Source of the DNA: Petaurus breviceps papuanus
Lineage: Eukaryota > Chordata > Mammalia > Diprotodontia > Petauridae
Assembly: GCA_028583685.1 (NCBI GenBank)
Contig: JAMXIF010001195.1
Location: 17,552,515-17,616,514 of the forward strand
DNA length: 64,000 bases
Direction: 5' to 3'
Shown: positions 36,810-47,954 of the stretch, one piece after another
How the letters are laid out: every line of letters starts with the position of its first letter
How positions within the stretch are numbered: position 1 is the stretch's first letter
Notes under the pieces: model-generated
Database searches by the model: none
What the model was told of the DNA's origin: nothing
The model's input: the letters and a program-made list of their open reading frames with translations, nothing else
Position numbers and translations under genes: made by a program

Positions 36810-36967
36810 TTTTTTTGGCCTTTTGGAGGGCAATTTGGGGTTAAGTAACTTGCCCAAGGTTACACGCTAGTATTTTTGTGTGGGTGTTGTGTCTCAGGCT
36901 GGAACCGAACTCGGGTCCTCCTGACTCCAGGGCCAGCGCCTTACTCACTGCACCATCTAGCCGCCCC
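36810..36967 (-). mobile_element. Marsupial tRNA-derived SINE
   Basis: GCCTTTTGGAGGGCAATTTG, GGTTAAGTAACTTGCCCAAG, GGCTGGAACCGAACTCGGGT and CACTGCACCATCTAGCCGCC. TCAAGTTGTCATT flanks it on both sides (36797-36809 and 36968-36980). Confidence 0.95.
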
Positions 36968-37029
36968 TCAAGTTGTCATTTCTTAATAGAAATAGCCAGG
37001 ATTAAGTGACCTTTATCTAAATATTTAGA

Positions 37030-37140
37030 AGAATTTAGAATCGTAGAATGACAAAATGTCAGAACTGGAAAATACCTCAGAAATAATTTAGTCCAATTTT
37101 TTATAGGTGGGAAAATGAATAGTTGAACTAGTAAATATTT
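37030..37140. repeat. CR1/L3-type remnant
   Basis: 'gaatcgtagaatgacaaaat', 'agaactggaaaatacctcag' and 'tttagtccaattttttatag' match the CR1/L3 3' consensus style. Confidence 0.5.
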
Positions 37141-37173
37141 TCAGAAATGTGTTATTAAAAGTTACACTGTCAG

Positions 37174-37322
37174 GGGCGGCCAGGTGGTGCAGTTAGTAAG
37201 AGCGCCGGCCCGGAGTCGGGAGACCCGAGATCAGTTCTGACCTCAGATACTTAACACCCATGCAAAATAACTAGCTGAGCAAGTTACTTAACTCCAGTTG
37301 CTTTAAAAATAAATAAATTAAT
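37174..37322 (+). mobile_element. Marsupial tRNA-derived SINE, subfamily B-like
   Basis: GGGGCGGCCAGGTGGTGCAG, CCCGGAGTCGGGAGACCCGA, GAGCAAGTTACTTAACTCCA and GTTGCTTTAAAAATAAATAA tail. AAAAGTTACACTGTCAG and AAAAGTTATACTGTCAG flank it. Confidence 0.95.
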
Positions 37323-37339
37323 AAAAGTTATACTGTCAG

Positions 37340-38110
37340 TTTTAGAAATAAACCTATAACTTCTTTTAGTAGATTGATTTAGAGATCTAACTTAAGAACA
37401 ATATTATAGAATTCCTGTGAGAAACCAAGATCAATGTTGTAAACTATTTCCTAATGTAGCATTTCAGTCCTCCGCTGATTATAATCATTTAATATCTCCT
37501 AGCCATCTGGTTTAACTGCGCTGTACCCAACTATAGTCCATCAGCTCAGTGTGAGCTCATCAACTTTTCCTTCATGTTAGAATATTGCATGCTTATGCTC
37601 ATTTGCTGCTGTTATTTTTTCCCTCAGAATTTGTGCTTTACACAGCATACTCGTAGAATTGTTAACTATCCCTTGGTTTTCTTAAGACGAAAGAATGTCA
37701 ACTTCAGATATTAGACCAGTGTCTTGAAAAGTTTTAAAAAAACTTGAAAAAAGTTTAATAATTGTTGAATGAATACTAATCGGGTTTCTCTTGGCATCCA
37801 GCCTTCAGAATTGAAGATAATATCTAATGAATTAATTCCCACTTCCAAAAAGCTATTTAGTGTATATGGAACCACCTCGGTCCATGAGAAGTTACTGGCT
37901 CTATTTTTAGTACAGTTTTTTCTAAAAATTGATTTAGGCACAGAACTCTTGGGACCTCACAATTCCATAAATATTTGTCTGGGATTATACAATGTGCCTT
38001 CAATAAATAGGGGTGAAAACGGAAAGGAAAGGTGATTAAGAAAAGCAGAACATTTTCTAGCACAGTAGAGGTTTATGACATATTCAGATGACTGGGATGA
38101 ATAACACATG
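37340..38110 (+). other. Intergenic, unassigned
   Basis: No gene or named repeat recognised. 37970-38010 ('aatatttgtctgggattata', 'caatgtgccttcaataaata') is a possible LINE trace. Confidence 0.35.
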
Positions 38111-38114
38111 GAAT

Positions 38115-38283
38115 GACAAGATTAAAAAATCAAGGTTAGTCATCACACAATGTGGAAATATGCCTAACATGATTGTGCATGCATAGTCTATATAAGATTG
38201 CACACCATCTTGAGGAGGGAGCGGAAGGAGAAGGAGAAAATTTAAAATTCAAAATCTTATAGAAGTTAATGTTGAAACATAAA
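38115..38283 (+). repeat. L1 3' UTR fragment
   Basis: 'catcacacaatgtggaaata', 'catgattgtgcatgcatagt', 'gaaaatttaaaattcaaaat' and 'gaagttaatgttgaaac' match the L1 end at 42640-42745 in order. Confidence 0.65.
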
Positions 38284-38286
38284 AAT

Positions 38287-41200
38287 GGGTGGAGTCAAGA
38301 TGGCAAAGGACTTCCGAGGGGCTCCGGCTTCCACCTCCCCCAATTCATGTAAAAGGGGACTCTGAAGAAACTTTGGAGCTACAGAACCCACAAAATGACA
38401 CAGAGAAGCTAACCTCCCACTGAGGACAGCCCAGCAGGCCGGCAGGAAGGGGCCAGCACACTGCTATGTGAGCCCAGCCCAGCCCCACAGGAGCCAGAGG
38501 TTTTAGCCCCAGGGCGGACCTGACCAAATACTGGCTGGAGGGACTTCAGATCACCAGCAGCTGTGGTGGTTTCCAGAATTATCAACACATAGATGCTAAG
38601 GACAAAGTGAGAGGTCAGTGCAGTGTCGACTTTGGAACCCAGTAAGTGGGAGTGCGTAGGCTTTTGCCCCCGGGGCGAAAAGCCTCTGAGGTGCCAAGGC
38701 CCTGCAGCCACAGCCACAAGTGGCTGCTTCAGCTCCTGGCCTGCAGAGCGTAGGGTGACCAAGCACCAGTCTGAGGGGTAATCGCTCTTGCTTTAACCTG
38801 CTTGGATCTGGATTGTGGTCTAGGGTGGAGGCCCTGGGGTGTGCGACCAACTTGCCAGAGCGTGTGGAGGCTTCAGAGAGGGCACCCAACTAATACCTTC
38901 AGCAGCTGAGAAAACCCCAGCGTTTGGGATGAAGCTCCCCTGTCTGGTGGCAGAGTCATACTGTGGCAAAAAGTCCAAAAGTCAAGTAATTGAGTGGCGA
39001 CATGAGCAGGCAAAGAAAGCAAAATAAACAGAGCAACCCAACTTTACATTCCTATTTTGGTGATTAAAAGGATCAAAGCATGGAACAGGAGGAAGACAGT
39101 GAAGTCAGAACTCCTGCAACAAAAGCTTCAAAGAAAAATACAAGCTAGTTACAGGCCATAGAGGACCTTAAGAAGCAGAAAAGAGAAGTGGAGGAAAAAT
39201 TGGGAAGAGAAATGAGAACGTTGCAAGAAAATCATGAAATGAGAGTCAATAGCCTGACTGAGGAAAATAGCACCTTAAAATAACACCTGAGGAAAAAAAC
39301 ACTAACTCAAATGGCAAAAGAGGCTCAAAAAGGCAATGAGGAGAAGAATGCCTTAAAAAGCTGACTTTGCCAGATGGAAAAAGAATCTCAAAAGCTCACT
39401 GAGGAGAATCATTCCTTCAGAATTAGATGAGAGCAAATGGAAGCTAGTGACTTTATGAGAAATCAGGATACTATTAAACAGATCCAAACAAATGAAAAAA
39501 AAAAATAGAAGGCAATGTGAAATATCTCGTGGGAAAAACCACTGACCTGGAAATAGATCCAGGAGAGATAATTTAAAAGTTATTGGACTACCTGAAAGCC
39601 ATGATCAAAGAAAGAATCTAGAAATCATCCTCCAGGAAGTTCTCAAAGAAAACTGCCCTGATGTTTTAGAACCAGAGGGCAAAATAGAGGTTGAAAGAAT
39701 CCACCAATCACCTCCTGAAAAAAGATCCCAAAAAGAAAACTCCTAGGAATAGTATAGCCAGGTTCCAGAATTCCCAGATCAAGGAGAGAATATTAAAAGC
39801 AGCCAGAAAGAAACAATTTGAATGTTGTGGAAACATAATCAGGATAACACAGGATCTGGCAGCTTCTACACTGAGGGATCGAAGGGCTTGGAATATGATA
39901 TTCCGGAGGTCAAAGGAGAATCACCTACCCAGCAAAACTTAGTATCATGTTTCAGGGGAAAATATGGTCATTCATTGGAATAGAGGACTTTCAAGTATTC
40001 TTGATTAAAAAACCAGAGTTGAATAGAAAATCTGACATTCAGATACAAGAAGCAAGAGAAGCATGAGAAGGTAAACAGGGAAAAGAAATCATAAGGAACT
40101 TATCAAAGCTGAATTGTTTACATTCCTACATGGAAAAATTATAATTGTAACTGATGAAACTTTTCTCAGTATGAAAATAGTTGAAGGGAATAGAAATATA
40201 TATATATACACACACATATATGTATACATATGTAATGTAATGCCAAGGAAAGGCAACTTCCCAAGGTTCAAAATACCAGCATAGCTGCTCTCCATTTTAT
40301 TCAGTGACAAACCAAGAACAGAGAAGGTCAAAACATGACATCATTCCAAATACAGCATTTACTAAGTGTGATTAAATAATCTCCAAGCACTACCCCACCC
40401 CAGGACCTTCCAATCATTCAATCAATTACAAAGTCTCTGTTCTAAATACTTCTCCACCCCTAGGCTATACCTTAATTTAATCCACCACAAAGTCCCTCTT
40501 CTCAAATGGAGATTAGTTTCCAAACATAAGGTCAAAAGTTCCCCACCCCTGGATCACAATTGAATCTACCCCAGAGTTACATCAAGTTTAAACACAGCAC
40601 TTAATACCCAAATGGAGGTCTTTTCTTCATCTTGACAGGAGGCAAGTTCTCAGCAATCTTAGTTCCTTGGGAGACAAGGCTTAGCAAGGCCACAAGATAC
40701 GTTGCTAGTCCCTTCATTAATTCATCCTCTGTCTGTAGAACAGTCCTAGAACCCCTGAAAACATTAGCAAAGCCCTCTCCCAGGATTTCTGTAAACATAC
40801 AACAAGAAAATCCTTCTTCAGGGCTTCTGAACCAATAGAAAGGTTCCCAGACCCCTGCAACAACAGCACTGTCCTTCACCAGTGGACAGTATTCACTCTG
40901 TCTGCAGGACAGTCTCCAGACCCCTGCAACAACAGCACTGTCCTTCACCAGTGGACAGTATTCACTCTCTGTCTGCAGGACAGTCTTAGGGCTTCTTAGC
41001 GAATAGCCAGGTTCCAGGACTTCTTCAACAACAGGACTGTCTTTCACCAGTGGACAAATCTGGCAAAAGAACATCAAAACAGACAGACAAAGTACCAGCA
41101 AAACAGCCATGTCTCCTCAGTCCTTGGCAGCTCAGGGGGCAGAGGTCTCAAAAGTCCAGGGCAATTCAAAGCGGCCACCAGCAATTCTCTTAGTCTCTCT

Positions 41201-42345
41201 CTCTCCACAAGGTGCTGCTTCCAAAAAAAAAAAAAAGTTCTTCTGCCTCTCTCTTGTCTCTCCAAATCTACGTCACCAGCTCCTCCCAGTTCAGGCCTTT
41301 CTTTTCACATCAACAAGTCCATCCCACAGGTGGGATTAACAAGCTCTGGGTTTTAACACAATCAATTTGAAAACCAAGCCCAATACAGGGGAATCTCCAC
41401 ATTCCATTACTATCACAACATATATATACACATATATATAAGGGTATACGGGCATATGAATACATATGTGAAGGTGTGTATATATGTTTACAGGTATACA
41501 TAGATAGAGGGCACAGGACCAATTTAACAGGAAGGGATGATACTTAAAAGGTGAAATTAAGAGGTGAGAGAGGAATATAATGAGAGGAGATGGGGAGAGA
41601 CAGAATGGGGTAAACTACCTCATATAGAAGAGGCAAGGGAAAATGGTTACAATGGAGGGGAAAAACAGGAAGGCAAAAAGGCAAAACATTATTCTTATTG
41701 AATACATACACATTAAGTAGGGTATCTCACCCTACAGGAGAGTAGAGCAGAAGGGGGATGATGGAATGGAGGACAGGGGGGGAGGGAATTTGGAAGCACC
41801 CACTTTTGAAAAGGGACAGGATCAAAGTAGAGAATAGAACAAGTGGGAGGGGGGAGAGGAGGGAGGGAAATATAGTCAGTCTTTTACAATATATCTACCA
41901 TGGTAATGTTTTGCATTAGCTATACATGTACAACCTATACTGAATTGCTTATCTTCCCAGTAAGGGTGGGTGACAAGGGAGGAAGGGAATGAATCTGGAA
42001 TTCAAAGTTTCACAATCAAATTTATATATTTATACTATTATTTATATTATTTTACATGTAATTGGGAAATAAGATATACAGGCACTGGGGCATAGAAATC
42101 CACCATGCCCTACTGGAAAAGTCAAATAGGGTATCGGAGAACATATGAGAGAGAGCAGATTGGAGGAAGGGATATTCTGTGGGACCGCTATTTTGAGGTG
42201 GTGGGTAGTGGAAAAAAGGGGGGAAAATTTGTAACTAAAAATCTGGTGCAAATGAATGATGTAAACCAGAAGTTAATAAAGCACTTGAAAAAATATAAAA
42301 AAAGAAAAGTAAAAACAAAAAAAAATTTAAAAAGAAAAAAAAAAG
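38287..42345 (+). mobile_element. Half-L1 (HAL1-like) element: L1 5' UTR and ORF1, no ORF2
   Basis: Starts GGGTGGAGTCAAGATGGCAA, an L1 5' UTR opening. ORF1 begins near 39080 (MEQEEDSEVRTPATKASKKN) and has a coiled-coil region (LKKQKREVEEKLGREMRTLQ, MEKESQKLTEENHSF), the 'LKVIGLPESH' segment at about 39572-39605, then KAARKKQFECCGNIIRITQD and LAASTLRDRRAW. In-frame stops are scattered through it. After ORF1 the sequence goes directly to a purine-rich 3' UTR (41430-42270), AATAAA at about 42277 and an A-rich tail. No endonuclease or reverse transcriptase. A 1.2-kb LTR (40231-41420) interrupts it. Net length about 2.9 kb. Confidence 0.75.
40231..41420 (-). mobile_element. Solo LTR (endogenous retrovirus fossil) with 69-bp tandem repeats
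   Basis: On the minus strand the segment opens TGTTGTGATAGTAATGGAAT and closes GGCATTACATTACA. An AATAAA signal sits near the 3' side (about 40295). Two copies of a 69-base unit (40848 and 40917) plus a degenerate third (about 41015-41056) occupy the U3-like part. It lies inside a TA/CA-rich tract of the HAL1-like element, so the target duplication cannot be resolved. No internal retroviral sequence accompanies it. Looks younger than its host element. Confidence 0.65.
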
Positions 42346-42785
42346 AAATGATAAGCAGGCAGATTTCAGAAAAACCTGGAAAGATTTACATGAACTGAAG
42401 CTGAGTGAAGCGAGCAGAACCAGGAGAACATTGTACACAGTAACAGTAACACTGTGCAGTGATCAAGTATGGTAAACTTAGCTCTTCTTGGCCATACAAT
42501 GATCCAAGACAGTTCCAGAAGATTCATAATGAGGATTGCTGTCCACATCCAGAGAAAGAACTGGAGTCTGAATGCAAATAGAAGCATAGTATTTTCACTT
42601 TTTTAATGTTTTCTTTTCTTTCTTCTTTCACAACATGACTAATGTGGAAATATATGATTGCATAAGGGGGAGAAAAAAGGAGAGGGAGAAAAATTTAGAA
42701 CTCAAAATCTTTCAAAAAATGGATGTTGAAAATTGTTTTACATGTAATTAGAAAAACAAAATACTATTAAATTTTAAAAACTGTA
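42346..42785 (+). repeat. L1 ORF2 end and 3' UTR
   Basis: 'atttacatgaactgaagctg', 'gcagaaccaggagaacattg', 'gtccacatccagagaaagaa', 'gtctgaatgcaaatagaagc' and 'tttagaactcaaaatctttc', then an A/T-rich end. Recurrent marsupial L1 3' end, 5'-truncated here. Confidence 0.7.
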
Positions 42786-42824
42786 AGTATTTAAGCAAAA
42801 GCCGAATGACCAGCTATTGAGTAT

Positions 42825-43515
42825 GTTTGTACAGGAAGTTTGTGGTCAGATATAGGTTGGACTCGATGGCCTCCAAAGTATATTCCAGCTCTGAGAATCT
42901 TTGATTCTGTAATTAAGTTTTTATCCACGTTCTCAAACTGTTGCTGGTAACAAGTATAACATTTAATATTGTAGAAAAATATTGCTAGCTTTGAAATTTT
43001 CTTATAGTTACAATGAAGAAAGAGAATAGTTTGGGAAATGCATCAGTGATCTATGGCATTTCTTATATTATTTACCCAGCACATGTGGTCCTAGAAAGGT
43101 ATGCATAAATATTACAAAATGAATTTTTGTGAACAGAAACATTTAAAATATAGCAGGGAAACTCATTACTTAAATGGAAATTAATTCTCATGGCAAATCT
43201 TTCCATAAAGGAAAATATTCTTTTATAAAATAAAATACTTTTGTTCAGATATCTGTGTCAGATCAAACTGGAATCATACCTGAAGTGATCATTTCAGTGA
43301 CAAAAAGCTCAGTGCTAAGTTTTGAGTTTAATACAGAAACTGCTCAAATAATACTGATTGCAATTCATTATGCTTTATAACCATTGTGCCATACTGGCCT
43401 TGGAGTAAGGAAGAACTGAGTTCAAGTTTCTCTTCTGTCACATATGGGGTGTGGTAACCTGGGCAAATCACTAAACTTTCAGTGCCCCATGCAGCTCTCT
43501 GAGGAAATAAATTAC
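42825..43515 (+). repeat. MIR-family fragments
   Basis: 42850-42915 ('ggttggactcgatggcctcc', 'cagctctgagaatctttgat') is a MIR3 3' part. 43385-43500 ('ggccttggagtaaggaagaa', 'ctgagttcaagtttctcttc', 'aacctgggcaaatcactaaa') is a MIR core. Between them nothing recognised. Confidence 0.6.
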
Positions 43516-45040
43516 CAGGAAGATACTGACCTACTTTGGTGGAGAAAGTGCCTTACCACAATTTCCTTATAGAGATGAAACCATAGGTTAGTTTAAAAGA
43601 AAAAAAAGTTAATCAGCAATGTACATGATGGTATCTCTCATTTAGAAAATGACAATGCTTATCTGTTGAGATTTGGGTCAAGAAATATTTTGGGTACTGC
43701 TCTAAGTACCCATAGATTTACACTTTTCAAAAGCCAAATATTAGATAGCATTGTGGTAAATAATGACTTCTGAAAGGAAGACGCATGCATCAGTGCCATC
43801 TAGAGGCTGAAGGGTTTTTTAATGACAAATTTGAACAAGTGAATATGAAATGACAGATACAGTCCCTTTGGTTCAGCATATTTGTAGATGAGATTTATTT
43901 TTCAAACATCAGTGAATGTTGGCTGTTGTATAAAACAGAGAAATAAAAACAATTCTTACAATGAATTTCAAGTCCTGATTATAGGGAAGAGAAACAGTGG
44001 AATCGTGATACTCTTGGGCTTACTCTCAAATTTTCACACCAGCTAGCTTTCCTCAGAGTAAATCTTATTTTCTTCAGTGGTTCTAAATATTAAGGGTGTA
44101 AGAATAACTGAAGTGCCAGCTTATATCCAGAAGCTTTTACAGGTTCCAATGGCTACTGGTGCCTTCCTCTCTCGAGTTACCATGCCTAGTTTTATTTTAT
44201 ATGTGTGTGTGTATGGATATGTATGTATGTATGTGGATATATGTATATGTTTGTCTTTGTTTGTATACACATATATACATTGTGTGTGTGTGTGTTCTAG
44301 CTCCATTGGAATGTCAGTTTCTTGAGAGTAGGGGCTACAGTTTTCTTTTCCACACTGCAGGGGTTTAGGGGTGCGGCACTCCTCGATCAGGAAAATCCAC
44401 ATGAAAGTTTTTTAACCTCCCCTTTGCATTGGAGAACTCCGAATTATTATGGTATTAAAAATAAAATACGTTGATACTCCACAATACTATGGGTATATTT
44501 TATTTATTTCTGAATTTATAAGCTTCTTCTTTGTCATCTGCTAGCCTTTGCATGTTGTCTGAAGCTTCTGCAAAATTCCCGAGAAATTCCTATTTAATTT
44601 CTTATGCCGACCCAAGATATATCAAAGCCTCAATTGGGAAAATTGCCACGTAGAAGGGATAACTGTATCTTAAATCTGAATTTATAGTCCTTAGTACAAT
44701 GCCTAGAATATAGTACATCCCTAATAAGGACCTGCTGATTGATTTGTTTATACTTATAATTAATATCCATGAAGCACATTCTGCTTTCTATAGTGTTCAA
44801 TCTGCCAAACATCTATGTTATACTGAAAGTAAATGACAGAGCCAGCACTAGAGAAGTCTGGTGCTCATTCTTCCTACAGTCATTATTTGTGGACATAAAC
44901 TCTAGACAGATGTATATTGTATGGGGTTTTATTAGCTCAAGACAGTGAAAATTATTTTGGCAGAGCCCCCTTTCTTCTTTCTTATCTCTTCCTTTCTCAG
45001 AAGGTGCTATATGTGGCATTCTAAAAGAAAGAGAGGGGAA
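43516..45040 (+). other. Intergenic, unassigned
   Basis: A TATG/TGTG-rich simple-repeat tract lies at 44198-44300. The short frames over it (44077-44402) are low-complexity. 44300-44340 and 44690-44730 show L2 3'-end traces. No gene supported. 45045-45135 has a MIR-like core. Confidence 0.4.
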
Positions 45041-45264
45041 TTTTGTTGCTGCAAGGCAGCATGTGCCTTTGAGTCAGTAATACCTAGGTTCAATTTCTGC
45101 CTGGGCCACACACTTCCCATGTGACACAGGCAGCCTTGCAAAGTGTCACAGCAATCCCTTATCTTTAGTAATTTTGCATCGAAGAACACTCGATGCCCAA
45201 GTACAAATCACAGGCTCCTGGAAACTCTGTGGGTATTTAGAATCATCAGGCTTACCTCTTTCTT

Positions 45265-45424
45265 TTTTTTTTTTGGAGGGCAATTAGGGTTAAGTAACTT
45301 GCCCAAGGTTACACAGCTATTTGTGTGTGTGTGTGTGTGGGTGTTAAGTGTCTGAGTCTGGAACCGAACTGGGGACCTCCTGACTCCAGGGCAGGCACTT
45401 ACTCACTACACCACCTAGCCGCCC
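45265..45424 (-). mobile_element. Marsupial tRNA-derived SINE carrying a (TG)n
   Basis: TTTTGGAGGGCAATTAGGGT, TAAGTAACTTGCCCAAGGTT, (TG)n at about 45320-45338, GTCTGGAACCGAACTGGGGA and CTACACCACCTAGCCGCCCC. CTTACCTCTTTCTTT flanks both ends. Confidence 0.94.
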
Positions 45425-45779
45425 CTTACCTCTTTCTTTAACAGAACAAATCTAGGCCTGGGGATCCACGAGAAGTGGGGGAGATTGACGTGGGAGTTCT
45501 TTTGGTGTTGTCAGACACCAAATCTCCCAGAGGGAAGTCTTTGATTCTTACTCTTTCTTCTCTGTACTTTCTTTGAGATCTTATACATTTCTACAACTTA
45601 ATTCTATAAGAAAGATCCCCAGATATATATCCCTAAGCCTCATGTCCCTCTCCTAAGCACCAGCTCTGTATTTCCATATGTCTTCCAACTTTCCTTCTTG
45701 TTCACTGATAGCTGTGGTCTACACTAAAAAGGGTGATTCTAACTTAGGAAGGGCACACTAACTTGTGAGACCCTGGGCA

Positions 45780-46530
45780 TATTACTCAACTCTTCTGGGC
45801 TTTGGTTTCCTTTCTTGTCAGCTAGCAAGGTTAGACTAAATGATTGGTAAGGTGTTTTCAAGTTCTCATCAACTCAGAATCAACATGTCTAAAACCAAAA
45901 CTCATCTCTTCCCCAAAACAACCATTCTTCTCAATTAATCTGTCAGTGGCTCCACGTAGGCATTACATTTTGGAGTAATTTTTGATGCTTCACTCTCTCT
46001 GTGCTCCTAGTGTACAAACCTTGTCCCAGTCCAGATTGCCATATTCTTATATCATTGTAATTATTACTCTGAAACCCTAGAAATTTCAACTCAACAAATA
46101 ATGATTAATATTTATCCAGAAATCCAGACTTTGCTATTTCCTCTGTCACTGTACCTTCTGGAAAACCAGACTTGTCATCCAACCAGCTTCTGAGACTAAA
46201 GGGCACTGTGGGCCATGCCATTATCCTTGCAGCGGCAAACATATATGAGCTTACATGCTCTTTCTTCCTATTAGAATATAAGCTCAAAGTACAAATATAT
46301 GCCATTGTAACTATGCAGAAAGAAGTTAGACTCATGTATAATGAAAATAGAGAATTTTTATGGCTTTGTATGAGGAAAGTTTGAAAGCTAATAAACACAT
46401 GTTTTACACACACACACACACACACACAGAGTTCCTGAGGGCAGGAACCCCTTGAGTTCTTGCTTTTGTATTTATATCCCAGCACTTAACTCATAGTAAA
46501 TGCTTAATAAATGTTTTTTCCTTTATTCAT
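45780..46530 (+). repeat. MIR then L2 LINE 3' part
   Basis: 45780-45880 is MIR ('cctgggcatattactcaact'). From 45890 'tcaacatgtctaaaaccaaa', 'ctcatctcttccccaaaaca', then 'ccagcacttaactcatagta' and 'aatgcttaataaatg' give an L2 in order. A roughly 145-base foreign segment with a (CA)n (46285-46430) interrupts the 3' UTR. Confidence 0.7.
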
Positions 46531-46534
46531 CCAT

Positions 46535-47365
46535 GCATCTATTATTAATTGCTGTGCTGCAATAAAAGCAGAGAGATATAAAGACGCATAAGGCTATCTC
46601 TACTATTAAGCTGGGGAGATAAAACTTAAATACAAATAAACAGAATACAGAAATAGAATATAAGAAATAAGTGCAAACATACTATGAGAACTCTGGAGGA
46701 AGAAGTCAGGGAAAGCTTCATGAAGGAGGCTGGTCATGAAGAAATTGGCTCTCAGACAATTTCCTTGCTTCAAAGCTCTTTCCACATCCATATCTGGTCC
46801 ATGTGAGTTGTCAAATTATTTTTCCTCAAGACGACGGATCTATTAGAGGTGGAAGGAACCTTAAGGACCATATAATCTGATCCCCTCCCTTGCTGATAAG
46901 GTAGAGAGATTATGTTACTAAAACACCATTTTTATCATGTCACTTTCCTGCCAAACACATCCAATGGTTCGCCATCACCTACAAGGTGAATGTGAGCTCA
47001 TCAGCTTGGCATCTGAAGATCTTCACATTATCACAAACTTATTTCCAGACTTATTTCACTATTCCTCTCTCATGAACTTTCCATTTTCAGTGATGTGGTT
47101 AAAATTGTAATACCAACTTGTCTCCTCCTCCTTGACCTTTTTGTAACTGTTAACCACCCTTTCTTTCTACTTGGAAACTACTTGGTTTCCATGGCACTGC
47201 ACCTTCCTGATTCTTCTCCTACCTTTCTTACTGCTTCTTCTCAGTCTCCTTACTTATTCATTGTTCTCCTCCCATGCTTTAAATATGTGTTCCCCAAGCC
47301 TCATCTCTAAGCCATTTTGTCTCAACTTTTCTTCTTGGGTAATCTCACCAGCTCCATGGGATTGA
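46535..47365. repeat. L2 and CR1/L3 fragments
   Basis: 46600-46760 is antisense L2 ('ggaagaagtcagggaaagct', 'tcatgaaggaggctggtcat'). 46835-46900 is CR1/L3-like ('gaggtggaaggaaccttaag'). 46925-47365 is L2(+) ('tcactttcctgccaaacaca', 'gaatgtgagctcatcagctt'). Confidence 0.6.
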
Positions 47366-47464
47366 TCCTTATCTAGCTCTTTTGATTCCTTGGAAATCCA
47401 GTGCTGCATCTCCAGTTCTTTGATCAAATCAGAGCATCTAGAAAGTATATACAACTTAGTGCCT

Positions 47465-47550
47465 TTCAGTCAACCAACAAGCATTTAGTGAGTACCTACA
47501 ATGTGCCAAGTCTGCTGGCACAAATACAATGAATAAGTCCCTACTAAGTG
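47465..47550 (-). repeat. L2 3' terminus fragment
   Basis: 'cagtcaaccaacaagcattt' and 'gtgagtacctacaatgtgcc' are the reversed L2 end. Its inner part ('tacaatgaataagtccctac') is echoed just outside the ERV at 53505-53555. Confidence 0.65.
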
Positions 47551-47554
47551 TCTT

Positions 47555-47950
47555 AGACACTAGCTATGTGACCCTGGGCAAGTCACTTAACCCTGTTTGC
47601 CTCCATTTCCTCATCTGTAAAATGAGCTAGAGAAGGAAATGGCAAACTATGCCAGCATCTTTGTCAAGAAAACCCCAGGGGCGGCTAGGTGGTGCAGTAA
47701 ATAGAGCACCAGGGGGAGGCCAGGTGGCTCAGTGAGTAAGAGCACCGGCCCCAGAGTCAGGATGACCTGGGATTGAATCCAGGCTCTGATACTCAGCACC
47801 ACCCCCAGAAATAACTGGCCGTGTAACCCTGAGCAAGTTACTTAACCCCGATTGCCCTACCTCCCCCCCTCCAAAAAGCAAAGAAAAACAAAACAAAACA
47901 GAAAACCCAAATGGGGTCATGAAGAGTCAGACACAACTGAAAGTGACTGA
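47555..47950 (+). mobile_element. RTE-tailed SINE split by a nested tRNA SINE
   Basis: Outer element: 'agctatgtgaccctgggcaa', 'ccatttcctcatctgtaaaa', 'gagaaggaaatggcaaacta', 'gtcaagaaaacccca', and after the insert 'aacccaaatggggtcatgaa', 'gagtcagacacaactgaaag', the RTE/BovB-type tail. Insert at about 47678-47908: a short SINE head (GGGGCGGCTAGGTGGTGCAG to GAGCACCAG) directly followed by a full subfamily-B-type head and body ending CCCCTCCAAAAAGC. CCCCA.../AACCC flank it. Confidence 0.85.
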
Positions 47951-47954
47951 ATAA

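Noticed and set aside
40848-41056. CRISPR-like direct repeats
   Set aside because: Units are 69 bases with no unique spacers, and the context is a vertebrate LTR. Similarly, the subterminal motifs at 24930-25267 belong to a transposon.
40601-41110. 169-codon minus-strand frame with internal repeats
   Set aside because: It coincides with the tandem repeats of the solo LTR. The repetitive peptide follows from the 69-base unit being a multiple of three.
44077-44402. Overlapping frames with Cys/Val/Tyr-rich peptides
   Set aside because: They translate a TATG/TGTG simple-repeat tract.
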